This document shows, piece after piece, positions 26,561 to 35,979 of a stretch of 64,000 nt of DNA; position 1 is the stretch's first letter; the number at the start of each line of letters is the position of its first letter. Below the pieces are notes generated by a model, which made no database searches, was not told the DNA's origin, and was given only the letters and a program-made list of their open reading frames with translations. This DNA comes from Pedobacter panaciterrae (GTDB taxonomy: Bacteria; Bacteroidota; Bacteroidia; Sphingobacteriales; Sphingobacteriaceae). The stretch is from NCBI RefSeq assembly GCF_013204795.1, contig NZ_JABMKW010000008.1, forward strand, positions 682,001 through 746,000, in the 5' to 3' direction. A program made the translations under genes and the position numbers.

Positions 26561-27493
26561 ATGGTCATAATTTTCTCCATCAGCGACGATTACTCAACAA
26601 GCAGGGTAATTAACTGGTTAATAAACCTAAAGAAAGATTTTATACGAATTAATGAAAATACCGATGTAAAATTAATTTCTCTTACAGATACAGCCTTCAC
26701 CCTCCATATTGATGGTAAAACAGTTTGTAGCAATGAAATAACAAAGATCTGGTATAGAAGAGGTGATCTGTTTTTTCAACAAAACTTTGACAGCGAATAT
26801 CTGAATAACTACCTGTTAACAGAAAATGAAAGCTTAATGGAATATATCCACTACACTTTCGATAAAATGGAATCGATAAACAATTTCGCAACCAGAGATG
26901 TCAATAAACTTCAGGTACTTGATTTATGCAATAAATTTAAAATCCTGACACCAAACTTTATGGTTAGCGGCAATAAAGGCGCTCTGTTAGATTTTTACAA
27001 CAAAGAAAAAAACATCATCTCCAAACCCTTAAACTCGCCACTCTCTGTTTACGATTCAGATAACTTTATTCACTTAGCCTATACAACAGAAATCGGCGTA
27101 AATGATATCAATGAATTACCAGATGAGTTTGTTCCTACATTTTTCCAGAAAAACATTATAAAAGATTACGAGATAAGGTGTTTTTATCTGGACGGGGATT
27201 TCTATGCGATGGCAATCTTTTCGCAAAAAAATAAAAGGACCGAAGTAGATTTTAGAAACTATGATAATTCAAAGCCAAATCGATTAAATCCCTATCAGTT
27301 TCCAAAGTCTTATCAAAAAAAGATTAAGCAGCTGCTAGATCATATCGGCCTAAATTGTGCTTCATTTGATGTCGTTTCTTCTAAAGAAGACCATCAGTAT
27401 TATTTTTTGGACCTTAACCCTATAGGCCAGTTCGGCATGGTATCTAACCCCTGCAACTATAATCTCGAAAAGGCTCTTGCTTTAAACCTCTGA
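26561..27493 (+). CDS. gwsG: Grasp-with-spasm system ATP-grasp peptide maturase
   Basis: I choose the ATG at 26561 (310 residues, MVIIFSISDDYSTSRVINWL); a TTG frame from 26474 would run through the terminator hairpin. The protein has a pre-ATP-grasp domain with WYRRGDLF, a central segment with ISKPLNSP (ATP-contacting Lys), and the metal-binding end FLDLNPIGQFGM, all typical of RimK/graspetide ligases. The family is TIGR04192 by recognition. It should use ATP to activate precursor carboxylates and join them to side-chain hydroxyls or amines. It lies immediately downstream of both precursors and upstream of the small ORF and SPASM gene. Confidence 0.85.
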   Translation: MVIIFSISDDYSTSRVINWLINLKKDFIRINENTDVKLISLTDTAFTLHIDGKTVCSNEITKIWYRRGDLFFQQNFDSEYLNNYLLTENESLMEYIHYTFDKMESINNFATRDVNKLQVLDLCNKFKILTPNFMVSGNKGALLDFYNKEKNIISKPLNSPLSVYDSDNFIHLAYTTEIGVNDINELPDEFVPTFFQKNIIKDYEIRCFYLDGDFYAMAIFSQKNKRTEVDFRNYDNSKPNRLNPYQFPKSYQKKIKQLLDHIGLNCASFDVVSSKEDHQYYFLDLNPIGQFGMVSNPCNYNLEKALALNL

Positions 27494-27494
27494 T

Positions 27495-27656
27495 ATGAAA
27501 AAAATTAAAGTTGAAATACAAAAAGGAGTAGCACCTGTTCATTTAAAATCTTTAATCAAGAAAGAAAGGCCCGACTACCTCATTAAAACCAGGGCATCAA
27601 AGATTTTTGCCACCAACAGTTTACAATTAGACCTATTTTATAAATCGCCGTTATGA
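27495..27656 (+). CDS. Unannotated 53-residue basic peptide in the RiPP operon
   Basis: The ATG at 27495 lies 1 nt after the gwsG stop, and its TGA overlaps the start of gwsS as ATGA (27653-27656). This tight coupling strongly suggests real translation. The product starts MKKIKVEIQKGVAPVHLKSL, is Lys-rich and has no GG leader, so it is unlikely to be a third precursor. It may be a small accessory or leader-binding subunit; no family is known to me. Confidence 0.55.
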   Translation: MKKIKVEIQKGVAPVHLKSLIKKERPDYLIKTRASKIFATNSLQLDLFYKSPL

Positions 27657-28741
27657 GGAAATTCTTTCTAAGAAACCAGTTATGTATTCCGGTCAAAGGT
27701 TACAATAGGGCAATCATTTATGATATACTTCGAAAAGATTATTTCTTCATTTCGAAAGCGCATTTTTACATTTTAGATACAGATGATTTCATCGACTTTA
27801 ATAAAATCGAAGATGAGGAAGAAAGGCAATCCCTCATTGATTTTTTAATTAACGAAGAAATTGTATTCGAACTTGCCGATCAAAACCAGAAACAATGCTT
27901 TACAGCGCTCAACAGAAAGCTAGAAGTACCCAATAAAATCACAAACATTGTACTGCATACCAATGTAGACCTTAATTTCTTCGATTGCATTAAAGACGAA
28001 TATATTCTAAATCTATCTATTATTGCCCCTCAGGTAGATGATAACTTGTTTAAGGTTTTAAAAAGGATAGACACCCTTGAAATAGATAGTGTTTACCTAT
28101 ACATCGAAAATTTCGATCACGATGCTTTAGAAGATCATCGTAAACGGCTAAGCGATCATAACTTGGTTTTTTCTGTAAACTTTTTCAATTCAAAAAATAG
28201 TATAGAAAAAACCGAGCTGTATCAAAACGTCTACTTTAATTATTTTGATGAAGAATTTACAGTCTATAAACGCAAATTAACGATAGATAAACTAGGCATC
28301 AATACAGAGCATTTTTTAGAAGCTTATAACTTCCATTCCTATTATTTTGGCAAGGTGTATATCGATAGCGATGGTAACATCAAAAATGGTTTAAACAATA
28401 CCCTAAGCTTTGGCCAGGTTAAATCAATCTCTTCGGTGCAGTTTTTAAATCTGATCTCATCCGATCAGTTTCAGGAATTGGGAAATATTCAGAAAGATAG
28501 TATGCTGGTTTGTTGTGATTGTGAATTCAGGTACATGTGTGTAGATAGTCGGGTTCCTGTTAAAGGTATTGACAAGTGGTATCATCCAATCGAATGCGCC
28601 TACAATCCGTATTTATCAAAATGGGATGATGAAGTAGACTACCTTGATCTAAATCACTGCGGGGTTACTATTTCAGCCTCCGGATGCTTTATAGATAAGG
28701 AACAGTTATCTCAAAAATTCAATAGTATCTGGTCTGCTTAA
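27653..28741 (+). CDS. gwsS: Grasp-with-spasm system SPASM-domain peptide maturase
   Basis: This 362-residue protein has a C-terminal SPASM-like cluster: Cys in VCCDCEFRYMCVD (near residues 285-297), then ECAYNPY (near 310) and two late Cys (HCG and GCF). It lacks the CxxxCxxC motif and TIM-barrel fold of radical SAM enzymes, as known for TIGR04193. It may bind an Fe-S cluster, recognise the leader or hold the ATP-grasp enzyme; none is proven here. It is translationally coupled to the 53-residue ORF and ends 1 nt before the exporter gene. Confidence 0.85.
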   Translation: MRKFFLRNQLCIPVKGYNRAIIYDILRKDYFFISKAHFYILDTDDFIDFNKIEDEEERQSLIDFLINEEIVFELADQNQKQCFTALNRKLEVPNKITNIVLHTNVDLNFFDCIKDEYILNLSIIAPQVDDNLFKVLKRIDTLEIDSVYLYIENFDHDALEDHRKRLSDHNLVFSVNFFNSKNSIEKTELYQNVYFNYFDEEFTVYKRKLTIDKLGINTEHFLEAYNFHSYYFGKVYIDSDGNIKNGLNNTLSFGQVKSISSVQFLNLISSDQFQELGNIQKDSMLVCCDCEFRYMCVDSRVPVKGIDKWYHPIECAYNPYLSKWDDEVDYLDLNHCGVTISASGCFIDKEQLSQKFNSIWSA

Positions 28742-28742
28742 T

Positions 28743-30935
28743 ATGAAAAAATTCCCTTTTTTTAAACAGCCTGACGCTAAGGATTGCGGTCCAACTTGCC
28801 TGCGTATTATAGCTAGGTACTATAATAAAAGTATTCCATTACAGCAAATCAGAATGCTTTCTGAAACAACCAGAGAAGGAAGTGGTTTAATGGGGCTTAG
28901 TAATGCAGCGGAGCATTTAGGGTTTAGAACATTGGGGGTTAAGATAGATTTCAATACGATGGTTGCAGATGCACCGTTGCCTTGTATTGTGCATTGGAAT
29001 AAAAACCACTATGTCGTAGTTTATAAAATTGATAAAGCAGGCCGGGTTTATATTTCAGATCCCAGCTTTGGTTTAATTACTTATACCAAAGAAGAATTTT
29101 TAAAATGTTGGATTGGTGAAAATGCGAATGAAAATACAGAAGAAGGTATTGCGCTAATTCTTGAGACCACCCCTGAATTTTATAAAAGTGAATTTGACGA
29201 TGAAGAAAAGAAAGCAAGCTTTTCTTTTTTATCTAAATACCTGCTTAAGTACAGGTCACTTGTTGCTCAGCTTATAATTGGCCTTTTGGCAGGGAGTATA
29301 TTATCCCTCATTTTTCCTTTTCTTACTCAAAGTATTGTAGATGTAGGAATTCAAAATCAGGATCTAAATTTTATATATCTGGTCTTACTTGCCCAGGTTA
29401 TGCTCTTTTTAGGTAAAATGGGCTTAGAAATTATCAGGAGCTGGATAATGTTACACCTTTCTGCGCGCATAAATATAGCTATCATTTCAGATTTTTTCAT
29501 TAAGCTCATGAGGCTTCCCATCAGCTTTTTTGATACCAGAATGACAGGAGATATCATGCAAAGAATTAACGATCATCATAGGATAGAGCAATTGCTTACC
29601 AATTCTTCGCTCAATACACTGTTCTCGATGGTTAACCTGGTTATTTTTAGTGTCATTCTGTTAATTTACGACTACCGTTTGTTTATCGTTTACTTAATTG
29701 GGGCAGTTTTATACATTGGCTGGATTAGTTTTTTTCTGAAAAAAAGAAAGGAGTTAGATTATAAAAAGTTCTCGCAAACGGCACAGGAACAAAGCAAGGT
29801 AATGGAACTCATTAACGGCATGCAGGAAATAAAAATGCACAATGCCGAAAAACAAAAGCGCTGGGATTGGGAATTCCTACAGGTCAAATTATTCAAAATT
29901 CAGATAAAGGCACTTTCGTTAGAGCAATGGCAGTCTGTTGGAGGAGGTTTTATCAACCAAGTCAAAGATATTTTGGTAAGCTTCCTGGCCGCAAAATTAG
30001 TTTTAAGTGGAAACCTTACCTTGGGTATGATGCTCTCTGTGCAGTATATTATTGGCCAGCTTAATGCGCCGTTGTTACAATTGATTGATTTCATCAGGCA
30101 AGCCCAGGATGCCAGAATATCGTTAGAAAGGTTAGGAGAGATTCATGATAAAGAAGATGAAGAAAATACCAGCGAGCAATATGCTACGGAAATACCACAG
30201 CAAAATATTGCGCTGAATAACCTTTCCTTTAGGTATACCGGCTCAGATTCTTTCGTCTTTCGAAATTTAAACCTGACCATCCCATACCAAAAAACAACTG
30301 CAATTGTTGGTGCGAGTGGTAGCGGAAAAACCACGCTGCTAAAGCTATTGACAAAGTTTTATGAACCTAGTACTGGCGAAATTAAGATAGGAAACACCAA
30401 CATGAAAAATATTTCGCCCAGGTTTTGGCGTAGTCACTGTGGTGTTGTGATGCAAGAAAGCCATGTGTTTGATGATACTATTGCCAATAATATAGGTATT
30501 GGTGAAGATATTGTAGATAAAGAAAAACTACGAAAGGCAATTGATATTGCCAATATTAAGGAGTTTATAGAAAGCCTGCCTTTGAGTTATAATACTAAGA
30601 TTGGTAACGAAGGTTTGGGAGTAAGTGGTGGCCAAAAACAACGGATTTTTATTGCAAGGGCGGTTTATAAATCACCCGACTACATCTTTTTTGATGAGGC
30701 TACAAGTGCATTAGATGCCAATAACGAAAAGATAATTATAGAAAATTTAGAGCAGTTTTTTAAAGGGAAGACTGCAATTGTTATTGCCCATAGATTGTCT
30801 ACAGTAAAACATGCAGATAAAATTATTGTATTGGACAAGGGGATGGTTGTAGAAGAAGGCAATCATGCCGAACTGGTGTCAAAAAAGGGAGAGTATTATA
30901 GATTAATCAAAAATCAACTGGAACTTGGAAACTAA
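28743..30935 (+). CDS. C39-peptidase-containing ABC exporter (PCAT)
   Basis: This 730-residue protein has an N-terminal C39 peptidase with Cys15 (DAKDCGPTC), His89 (HWNKNHYV) and Asp106 (ISDPSFG), six membrane helices at about 165-445, and an ABC ATPase with Walker A GASGSGKTT (~523), signature SGGQKQR, Walker B IFFDEATSALD and H-loop IAHRLS. It should cut after the precursor GG and pump the mature peptide across the inner membrane. All catalytic residues are present. The last bases overlap the HlyD gene. Confidence 0.92.
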   Translation: MKKFPFFKQPDAKDCGPTCLRIIARYYNKSIPLQQIRMLSETTREGSGLMGLSNAAEHLGFRTLGVKIDFNTMVADAPLPCIVHWNKNHYVVVYKIDKAGRVYISDPSFGLITYTKEEFLKCWIGENANENTEEGIALILETTPEFYKSEFDDEEKKASFSFLSKYLLKYRSLVAQLIIGLLAGSILSLIFPFLTQSIVDVGIQNQDLNFIYLVLLAQVMLFLGKMGLEIIRSWIMLHLSARINIAIISDFFIKLMRLPISFFDTRMTGDIMQRINDHHRIEQLLTNSSLNTLFSMVNLVIFSVILLIYDYRLFIVYLIGAVLYIGWISFFLKKRKELDYKKFSQTAQEQSKVMELINGMQEIKMHNAEKQKRWDWEFLQVKLFKIQIKALSLEQWQSVGGGFINQVKDILVSFLAAKLVLSGNLTLGMMLSVQYIIGQLNAPLLQLIDFIRQAQDARISLERLGEIHDKEDEENTSEQYATEIPQQNIALNNLSFRYTGSDSFVFRNLNLTIPYQKTTAIVGASGSGKTTLLKLLTKFYEPSTGEIKIGNTNMKNISPRFWRSHCGVVMQESHVFDDTIANNIGIGEDIVDKEKLRKAIDIANIKEFIESLPLSYNTKIGNEGLGVSGGQKQRIFIARAVYKSPDYIFFDEATSALDANNEKIIIENLEQFFKGKTAIVIAHRLSTVKHADKIIVLDKGMVVEEGNHAELVSKKGEYYRLIKNQLELGN

Positions 30936-32232
30936 GAAAGACATATTAGACCAGATAGAACTGCGTTCTGAAAGTGTTCAGGATCTTCTGTCTGAACCAC
31001 CGCATTGGATGTTTCGTTGGGGAAATGTGATTATTTTTTGTGCGATTTTGATGATTTTGATGATGAGTTATTTGATCAGGTATCCAGAATTTGTGCCCGC
31101 CACCATTATCGTAACCTCACAGAATCCTACCGAAAAGGTGGAGGCAAGAACTGATTCCAGGATTGAAAAAATATTCATCAAAGATCATCAAAAAGTGAAG
31201 AAAGATGAGGTATTAATGGTTTTACAATCTACAGCAAATTATAAAAATATTCTGGAACTTAAGATGATTGTAGATTCTATTTCTTCAGTTCAACTGTTTT
31301 CCTTTCCGGTTCAAAAAATATCAGCTTTTAAATTAGGAGAGCTTCAAAGCGACTACAATGCCTTTGCAAAAGCCTTCCAGGATGAAAAGTTGTTTGCAAA
31401 ATTTCGCCCCTATGCCCCAGAGCATATTGCTGCCAGCCAGAATATTGCTGAATATAGAGGGCGAATAGTAACGTTAAAACAACAGAAAGATTTGGAACTT
31501 GAAAAATTCGAGCTGATAAGAAAAAATTATCAACGCTCACAAAAGCTGTTTAGTCTGAAAGTTATTTCAACAATGGAATTGGAAAGTGAAAGAATTAAAT
31601 TTTTACAAGCACAGCAAAGTTTAGAAAATATCAATATTTCAATATCTCAAACAGAAGAGGGCATCTCCAATTTTTATAAAACAAAAAGTAGCGCAACAAT
31701 AAATACCGAAAAAGATAAAATTAATTATGCCTCTCAAACTTTACAGCTGTTTGAACAATTAAGAAAGTCATTAAAACAATGGGAGCAGAGTTACCTGATT
31801 GTTTCTTCTACAGAGGGTATTGCAAGTTTTCAGCAGTTTTGGGGAGAAAATCAGTTTATAAAAAGAGGGGATGCGATCTTATCTGTATTGCCCATCAATA
31901 ATAAAACGCTGATTGGGAAAATGTCAGTTTCAGCAACTAATTCCGGAAAAATTTATTCGGGGGGTAAAGTGCTCATCAAATTGGAGAATTATCCTTATCA
32001 GGAATATGGTATTGTAGAAGGAAGAGTGCAAAACATATCTTTGACCCCTGATGCAAAAGGAAATTATTATGTAGATGTTATTCTTCCCAAAGGGCTAAAA
32101 ACTTCTCATTATAAAAGTCTTATTTTTGATAAAGAGCTTAAAGGCAAGGCCGAAATCGTAACCCAGGATTTAAGGTTAATTGAAAGGGTATTCTATCAGT
32201 TCAGAAAACTTTTAAGATACCAGGTTGATTAG
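30925..32232 (+). CDS. HlyD-family membrane fusion adaptor
   Basis: This 435-residue protein starts at a TTG overlapping the ABC gene by 11 nt; no ATG lies between there and the membrane anchor. It has one membrane helix (~29-50), a lipoyl-like half motif (KIFIKDHQKVKKDEVLMV), a long coiled coil (~165-275) and a C-terminal beta domain. It bridges the inner-membrane exporter and an outer-membrane channel. No TolC gene is present here, so a shared one elsewhere is expected. Confidence 0.88.
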   Translation: METKKDILDQIELRSESVQDLLSEPPHWMFRWGNVIIFCAILMILMMSYLIRYPEFVPATIIVTSQNPTEKVEARTDSRIEKIFIKDHQKVKKDEVLMVLQSTANYKNILELKMIVDSISSVQLFSFPVQKISAFKLGELQSDYNAFAKAFQDEKLFAKFRPYAPEHIAASQNIAEYRGRIVTLKQQKDLELEKFELIRKNYQRSQKLFSLKVISTMELESERIKFLQAQQSLENINISISQTEEGISNFYKTKSSATINTEKDKINYASQTLQLFEQLRKSLKQWEQSYLIVSSTEGIASFQQFWGENQFIKRGDAILSVLPINNKTLIGKMSVSATNSGKIYSGGKVLIKLENYPYQEYGIVEGRVQNISLTPDAKGNYYVDVILPKGLKTSHYKSLIFDKELKGKAEIVTQDLRLIERVFYQFRKLLRYQVD

Positions 32233-32264
32233 AATTGGAGGATCTTGATAAATAATTTTAATGA

Positions 32265-34175
32265 ATGAATAGCACAGTAACCCCTCTTGTTCGTTTTCTG
32301 TTTTGTGGTGCCTTGATATTCTGTGCATGCAGAAATGATGAAAATACTTCTAAAATGCAGAAAAAAAATATGCATAGGAGCAATCCTGAAAAGGATTATC
32401 TGGAAGCAGTTATAGCGATGGATACCCTATCAACTGAGACCTACAAAAGAGTAATTGATAAGCATGACAGTCTTTTTAAGATTTATAACAATCCAGTTGA
32501 CCCCTATCTTCATTATTTCAAAGGGAGAAAGTATCTGTTAGAAAAGAAAAGAGACAGTGCGATTGCGGAGTATCAGAAGATGAAAGGCAAAAGGCTCAAT
32601 GACACGATAGAACTATTGAAGACTTACAGTATTCTAAGTCAGAGCTTTGGAGATGGACTATTGGTAGAATCAGGAGTAATGGAAAAAATAATTTCCGCTA
32701 TGGAAGTTGCAGAACGGACTCATAGCCCTATTACTTACCGATTTTACGATTTGCTGGCCAAAGCTTATTTTCAAAACCAGAATGAGAAAGCATCGTTCAA
32801 ATACTCGGGGCTGTATTATGAAAATCATCCATATAAAACTCATGCAGTTGTTAAACAACGTTACTATGATATTTCTTTTCTGCTGGCATCTCGATTAGGA
32901 GATGATCAGAAAATGAAGTTTTATAATAGCAAGGCCCGTGAACTGGCTGTTAAAATTGGTGACAGCCTTGCCATTGCCCGTAGCTACGATAATGAATCGC
33001 AGATTTATGCCAGGCAGAATCGGAATGAAAAATCTTTGCAATATAGTAGGTTATATTTCAATTATCTGAAAAAACATAACAACCTAAATGACATTGCTTT
33101 TAACAATCTGGCCACATCTTTTATTCGAAATAAGCAGCCCGATTCAGCAATCAAATATTATCGTGAGGGTATTGAACTCGAAAAAAAGAATCTGTTTAAA
33201 AAACGAAAAGGACTGTATTACAACGGCCTTAAAGATGCCTATGTACTAAAGGGAGATTTTGCCAGGGCGATGGAGGCTGCAGATTCTGCTTATACTATCG
33301 AACTCAGGAATTTTCAGGCAATTGAAGCGGTTAAAATTGCGGAATTGCAGGAGAAATACGAAACTGAAAAAAAGGACCAAAGTATTCAAGAACTAAACGA
33401 GCGAAATAAGTTAAACGAAGCCGCTATAAAGCAGCAACGCTGGACGCTTGTTTTACTCACATTGATTTTTTTGAGTATTTTTCTTTTCTTTTATATTCTT
33501 TACAATCAACAGCGTTTAAAGCAAAAAAACAGATTACTAAAATCTGAGAACCAAAGACTAAATATTGAACAAAAGTTGTTGCAAACTCAACTAAATCCAC
33601 ATTTTATTTTTAATGCAATTGCGAACCTTCAGAGTTTAATAGCCTCGGGTCATGTTGAAGAACCTGTTTGTTATCTTAACTCATTTTCTAGTTTACTGCG
33701 AGGAGTTTTAGAGCAAAACAGAAAGGATTTTATTGAGTTAAGTGAAGAATTAAATTCCTTAAATAACTATATCCGACTTCAACAAATGCGTTATGTAGGT
33801 GTGTTTGATTATCAGATAATTGTAGATGAAGGTTTAAATCTTGAACACATACTTATCCCTCCAATGCTTATACAACCCTTTGTAGAAAATGCCATAGAAC
33901 ACGGTTTTAGACTTATAAGTCATAAAGGCATGTTAAACATCTCATTTAACAAGGTAAATGAGATGTTATCCATAAGTGTGGATGACAATGGCAGTGGACT
34001 CAGAAGTAATGATGTAAACAAACAAAAGAAGCAATCCTTAGCCCAGGTTATTTTGAGAGAGCGATTGGCACTACTTTTTTCATCACATGAGCAAAGTGCA
34101 AAATTTACGGTCAACGATAAAAAAGAAGGCCATGGCGTAATCGCTGAAATCACAATACCCTTAATTGAAGAATAA
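32265..34175 (+). CDS. TPR sensor histidine kinase, LytS (HPK7/8)-type
   Basis: This 636-residue protein has an N-terminal secretion signal with FCACRN (possible lipobox), several TPR-like helical repeats (~80-360), one membrane helix (~388-410), then a His_kinase domain with His446 in TQLNPHFIFNA and a HATPase (DDNGSGL; final GHGVIAEI). The TPR region is probably periplasmic. It starts 33 nt after the HlyD gene and 12 nt before its partner regulator, so it may be co-expressed with the RiPP exporter. A signal related to the peptide is plausible but not shown. Confidence 0.88.
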   Translation: MNSTVTPLVRFLFCGALIFCACRNDENTSKMQKKNMHRSNPEKDYLEAVIAMDTLSTETYKRVIDKHDSLFKIYNNPVDPYLHYFKGRKYLLEKKRDSAIAEYQKMKGKRLNDTIELLKTYSILSQSFGDGLLVESGVMEKIISAMEVAERTHSPITYRFYDLLAKAYFQNQNEKASFKYSGLYYENHPYKTHAVVKQRYYDISFLLASRLGDDQKMKFYNSKARELAVKIGDSLAIARSYDNESQIYARQNRNEKSLQYSRLYFNYLKKHNNLNDIAFNNLATSFIRNKQPDSAIKYYREGIELEKKNLFKKRKGLYYNGLKDAYVLKGDFARAMEAADSAYTIELRNFQAIEAVKIAELQEKYETEKKDQSIQELNERNKLNEAAIKQQRWTLVLLTLIFLSIFLFFYILYNQQRLKQKNRLLKSENQRLNIEQKLLQTQLNPHFIFNAIANLQSLIASGHVEEPVCYLNSFSSLLRGVLEQNRKDFIELSEELNSLNNYIRLQQMRYVGVFDYQIIVDEGLNLEHILIPPMLIQPFVENAIEHGFRLISHKGMLNISFNKVNEMLSISVDDNGSGLRSNDVNKQKKQSLAQVILRERLALLFSSHEQSAKFTVNDKKEGHGVIAEITIPLIEE

Positions 34176-34187
34176 AAGACGATAAAA

Positions 34188-34934
34188 ATGAAATTATATA
34201 TCCTCGAAGATGAAGTGCGAATTATGCAGCATATTTTGCAGATTGTAAAAAAAATCAGCTATCTCGAAGTAGTAGGCGTCACAGATAGAGTTTCGATAGC
34301 TGCAATCGAGATACCTGCATTGGCACCGGATATTATTCTTGCGGATATCCGGCTAAAGGATGGTGATAGCTTTCACCTTTTCGATGAGATCGGAATGAAT
34401 GATTTTCAGGTAGTTTTTCTTACTGCTTATGATCAGTATGCAATTCAAGCATTGAATTTAGGTGCTTTCGGCTACCTGCTTAAACCTATAGATGAGATTT
34501 CTTTAAGTGCAATTTTTAATAAATGTTTTCATCATCGGGAACAGGAAAGCTTTAGTCAGCAGCAATTGGCCATTGCCAAAGCACATTACCTTGCACAAGG
34601 AGTAGGTGCAGCCAGACGTGTTGCACTAAAAAGCATCGAATGCATTGAAATCGTTGCGATAGATGACATTGTATTTTGTAAGAGTGATAAAGGATATACA
34701 ACCTTTTATTTAATAGATGGAAGAGAAATACTTGTTTCAAAAGGGCTAAAAGAATATGAGAGCTCACTTACCCCATTCGGTTTTTTGAGGTGCCATCAAT
34801 CTTATCTGGTAAATTTTCAATTCGTTAAAAAGTATTACCGTGAGGGTTACTTACTGATGGAAAATAAAGCACAGATATTGGTCTCAAGCCGAAAAAAGGA
34901 AGAGGTGTTAAAGTATTTAGAGAATATTGCTTAG
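34188..34934 (+). CDS. LytTR-type response regulator
   Basis: This 248-residue protein has a receiver domain with Asp53 (ILADIRLKDG) and the Lys in LLKPID, followed by a LytTR DNA-binding domain (~140-245) with FCKSDKGYTTFYL and FLRCHQSYLVN. It is the partner of the preceding sensor. As the last gene of the run beginning at 25991, it is the best candidate to control the RiPP operon. LytTR sites were not located, since their consensus is too loose to call by eye. Confidence 0.9.
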   Translation: MKLYILEDEVRIMQHILQIVKKISYLEVVGVTDRVSIAAIEIPALAPDIILADIRLKDGDSFHLFDEIGMNDFQVVFLTAYDQYAIQALNLGAFGYLLKPIDEISLSAIFNKCFHHREQESFSQQQLAIAKAHYLAQGVGAARRVALKSIECIEIVAIDDIVFCKSDKGYTTFYLIDGREILVSKGLKEYESSLTPFGFLRCHQSYLVNFQFVKKYYREGYLLMENKAQILVSSRKKEEVLKYLENIA

Positions 34935-34972
34935 TTCGATAAACTCATATCTGTTTGTTCGGAATATACCGG

Positions 34973-35809
34973 CTAATCGGCCCTCACAAACCATTCATCA
35001 TAAGCCGCCTCTTGCCCATTTCCATCTGTAAGTATACCGGATGTATGGAGCTTACCGTTTTCAAATTTTAAATCAAATTTTGCTTTCATGCTCTTAAAAT
35101 CCTTGTATGAAGCAAAACTAATAAACTCTTCATAAACACCATTTTTTAAGGTGTATAGGCCACCCGCACAGGATACTACAAGCTTCTGGTTATCTGCCTT
35201 TGGAATAGCCTGTTCACGTATGACTACAACCATGCCCGGAGTAAATACTTTGCGCATGCTTGCCGAGGTGCTATCTGCAGTAAACACGCTGCCATCAGGA
35301 TTATTTACCCGCTGAGATATTACTCTCCAGGTCCCGGTTAGTTCTTTGCTTTGTGTCGGAACTTCAACCTTGCTATACCATTCATCGTAAGTGGTGATGA
35401 TTCCATCAGCACCCGAAAGGGTACCAACTGTATGCATTTTGCCATTTTCCATTGTCAATTTAAACTTCACCTTTAGGTCCTTATAGTCTTTATAGGAAGC
35501 AAATTCTGTAAACTCTTCATAAACGTCGCCATTTAAAGAATAATGGCCGCCGGCACAAGAAACTACCATTTTTTGATTGTCTAATTGTGGTATTCTTCTT
35601 TCGCCGACATTAACAAACATGGTTGGCGTATAAACCTTTATCTGATTTAAAGCGGCACTATCGGAAGTAGTTACACCGCCTTCAGAATTTATAATTTTTT
35701 GAGATACCAATCTCCAGGTTCCTTCAATGTTAAGCCGGGTTTGCGCAGATGAATTCAGGGAGAAGATCACTAATATAGCGATGGTAAGAGAGATAATTTT
35801 AGCGTTCAT
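34973..35809 (-). CDS. Secreted protein with a duplicated lipocalin-like domain
   Basis: This 278-residue exported protein has a signal peptide (residues 1-22) and two tandem ~125-residue repeats. Each repeat starts with GTWR(L/V)(V/I)SQ, contains DNQK(M/L)VVSCAGG and E(E)F..FASYKD, and closes with a DEW(Y/F) segment. The plan matches small Bacteroidota beta-barrel domains of the lipocalin-like or DUF4488 type, normally single. It is convergent with the LytTR gene. Ligand and function are unknown; internal duplication is the notable point. Confidence 0.7.
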   Translation of the reverse strand: MNAKIISLTIAILVIFSLNSSAQTRLNIEGTWRLVSQKIINSEGGVTTSDSAALNQIKVYTPTMFVNVGERRIPQLDNQKMVVSCAGGHYSLNGDVYEEFTEFASYKDYKDLKVKFKLTMENGKMHTVGTLSGADGIITTYDEWYSKVEVPTQSKELTGTWRVISQRVNNPDGSVFTADSTSASMRKVFTPGMVVVIREQAIPKADNQKLVVSCAGGLYTLKNGVYEEFISFASYKDFKSMKAKFDLKFENGKLHTSGILTDGNGQEAAYDEWFVRAD

Positions 35810-35979
35810 ACTTATATTTAGTTTCTCTAAGATAAGAATCTTATTTAATGAAAAGATGATCTTGCCAATAAAGACCTGTCACTTGTGTAACTGCTCCCAG
35901 GTAAAAACAATGAGCTAAAAAATGGATGATATTGAACATTTTATAAAATGGATAAGTTGGCAATCTGAAAAAGAAGGAA

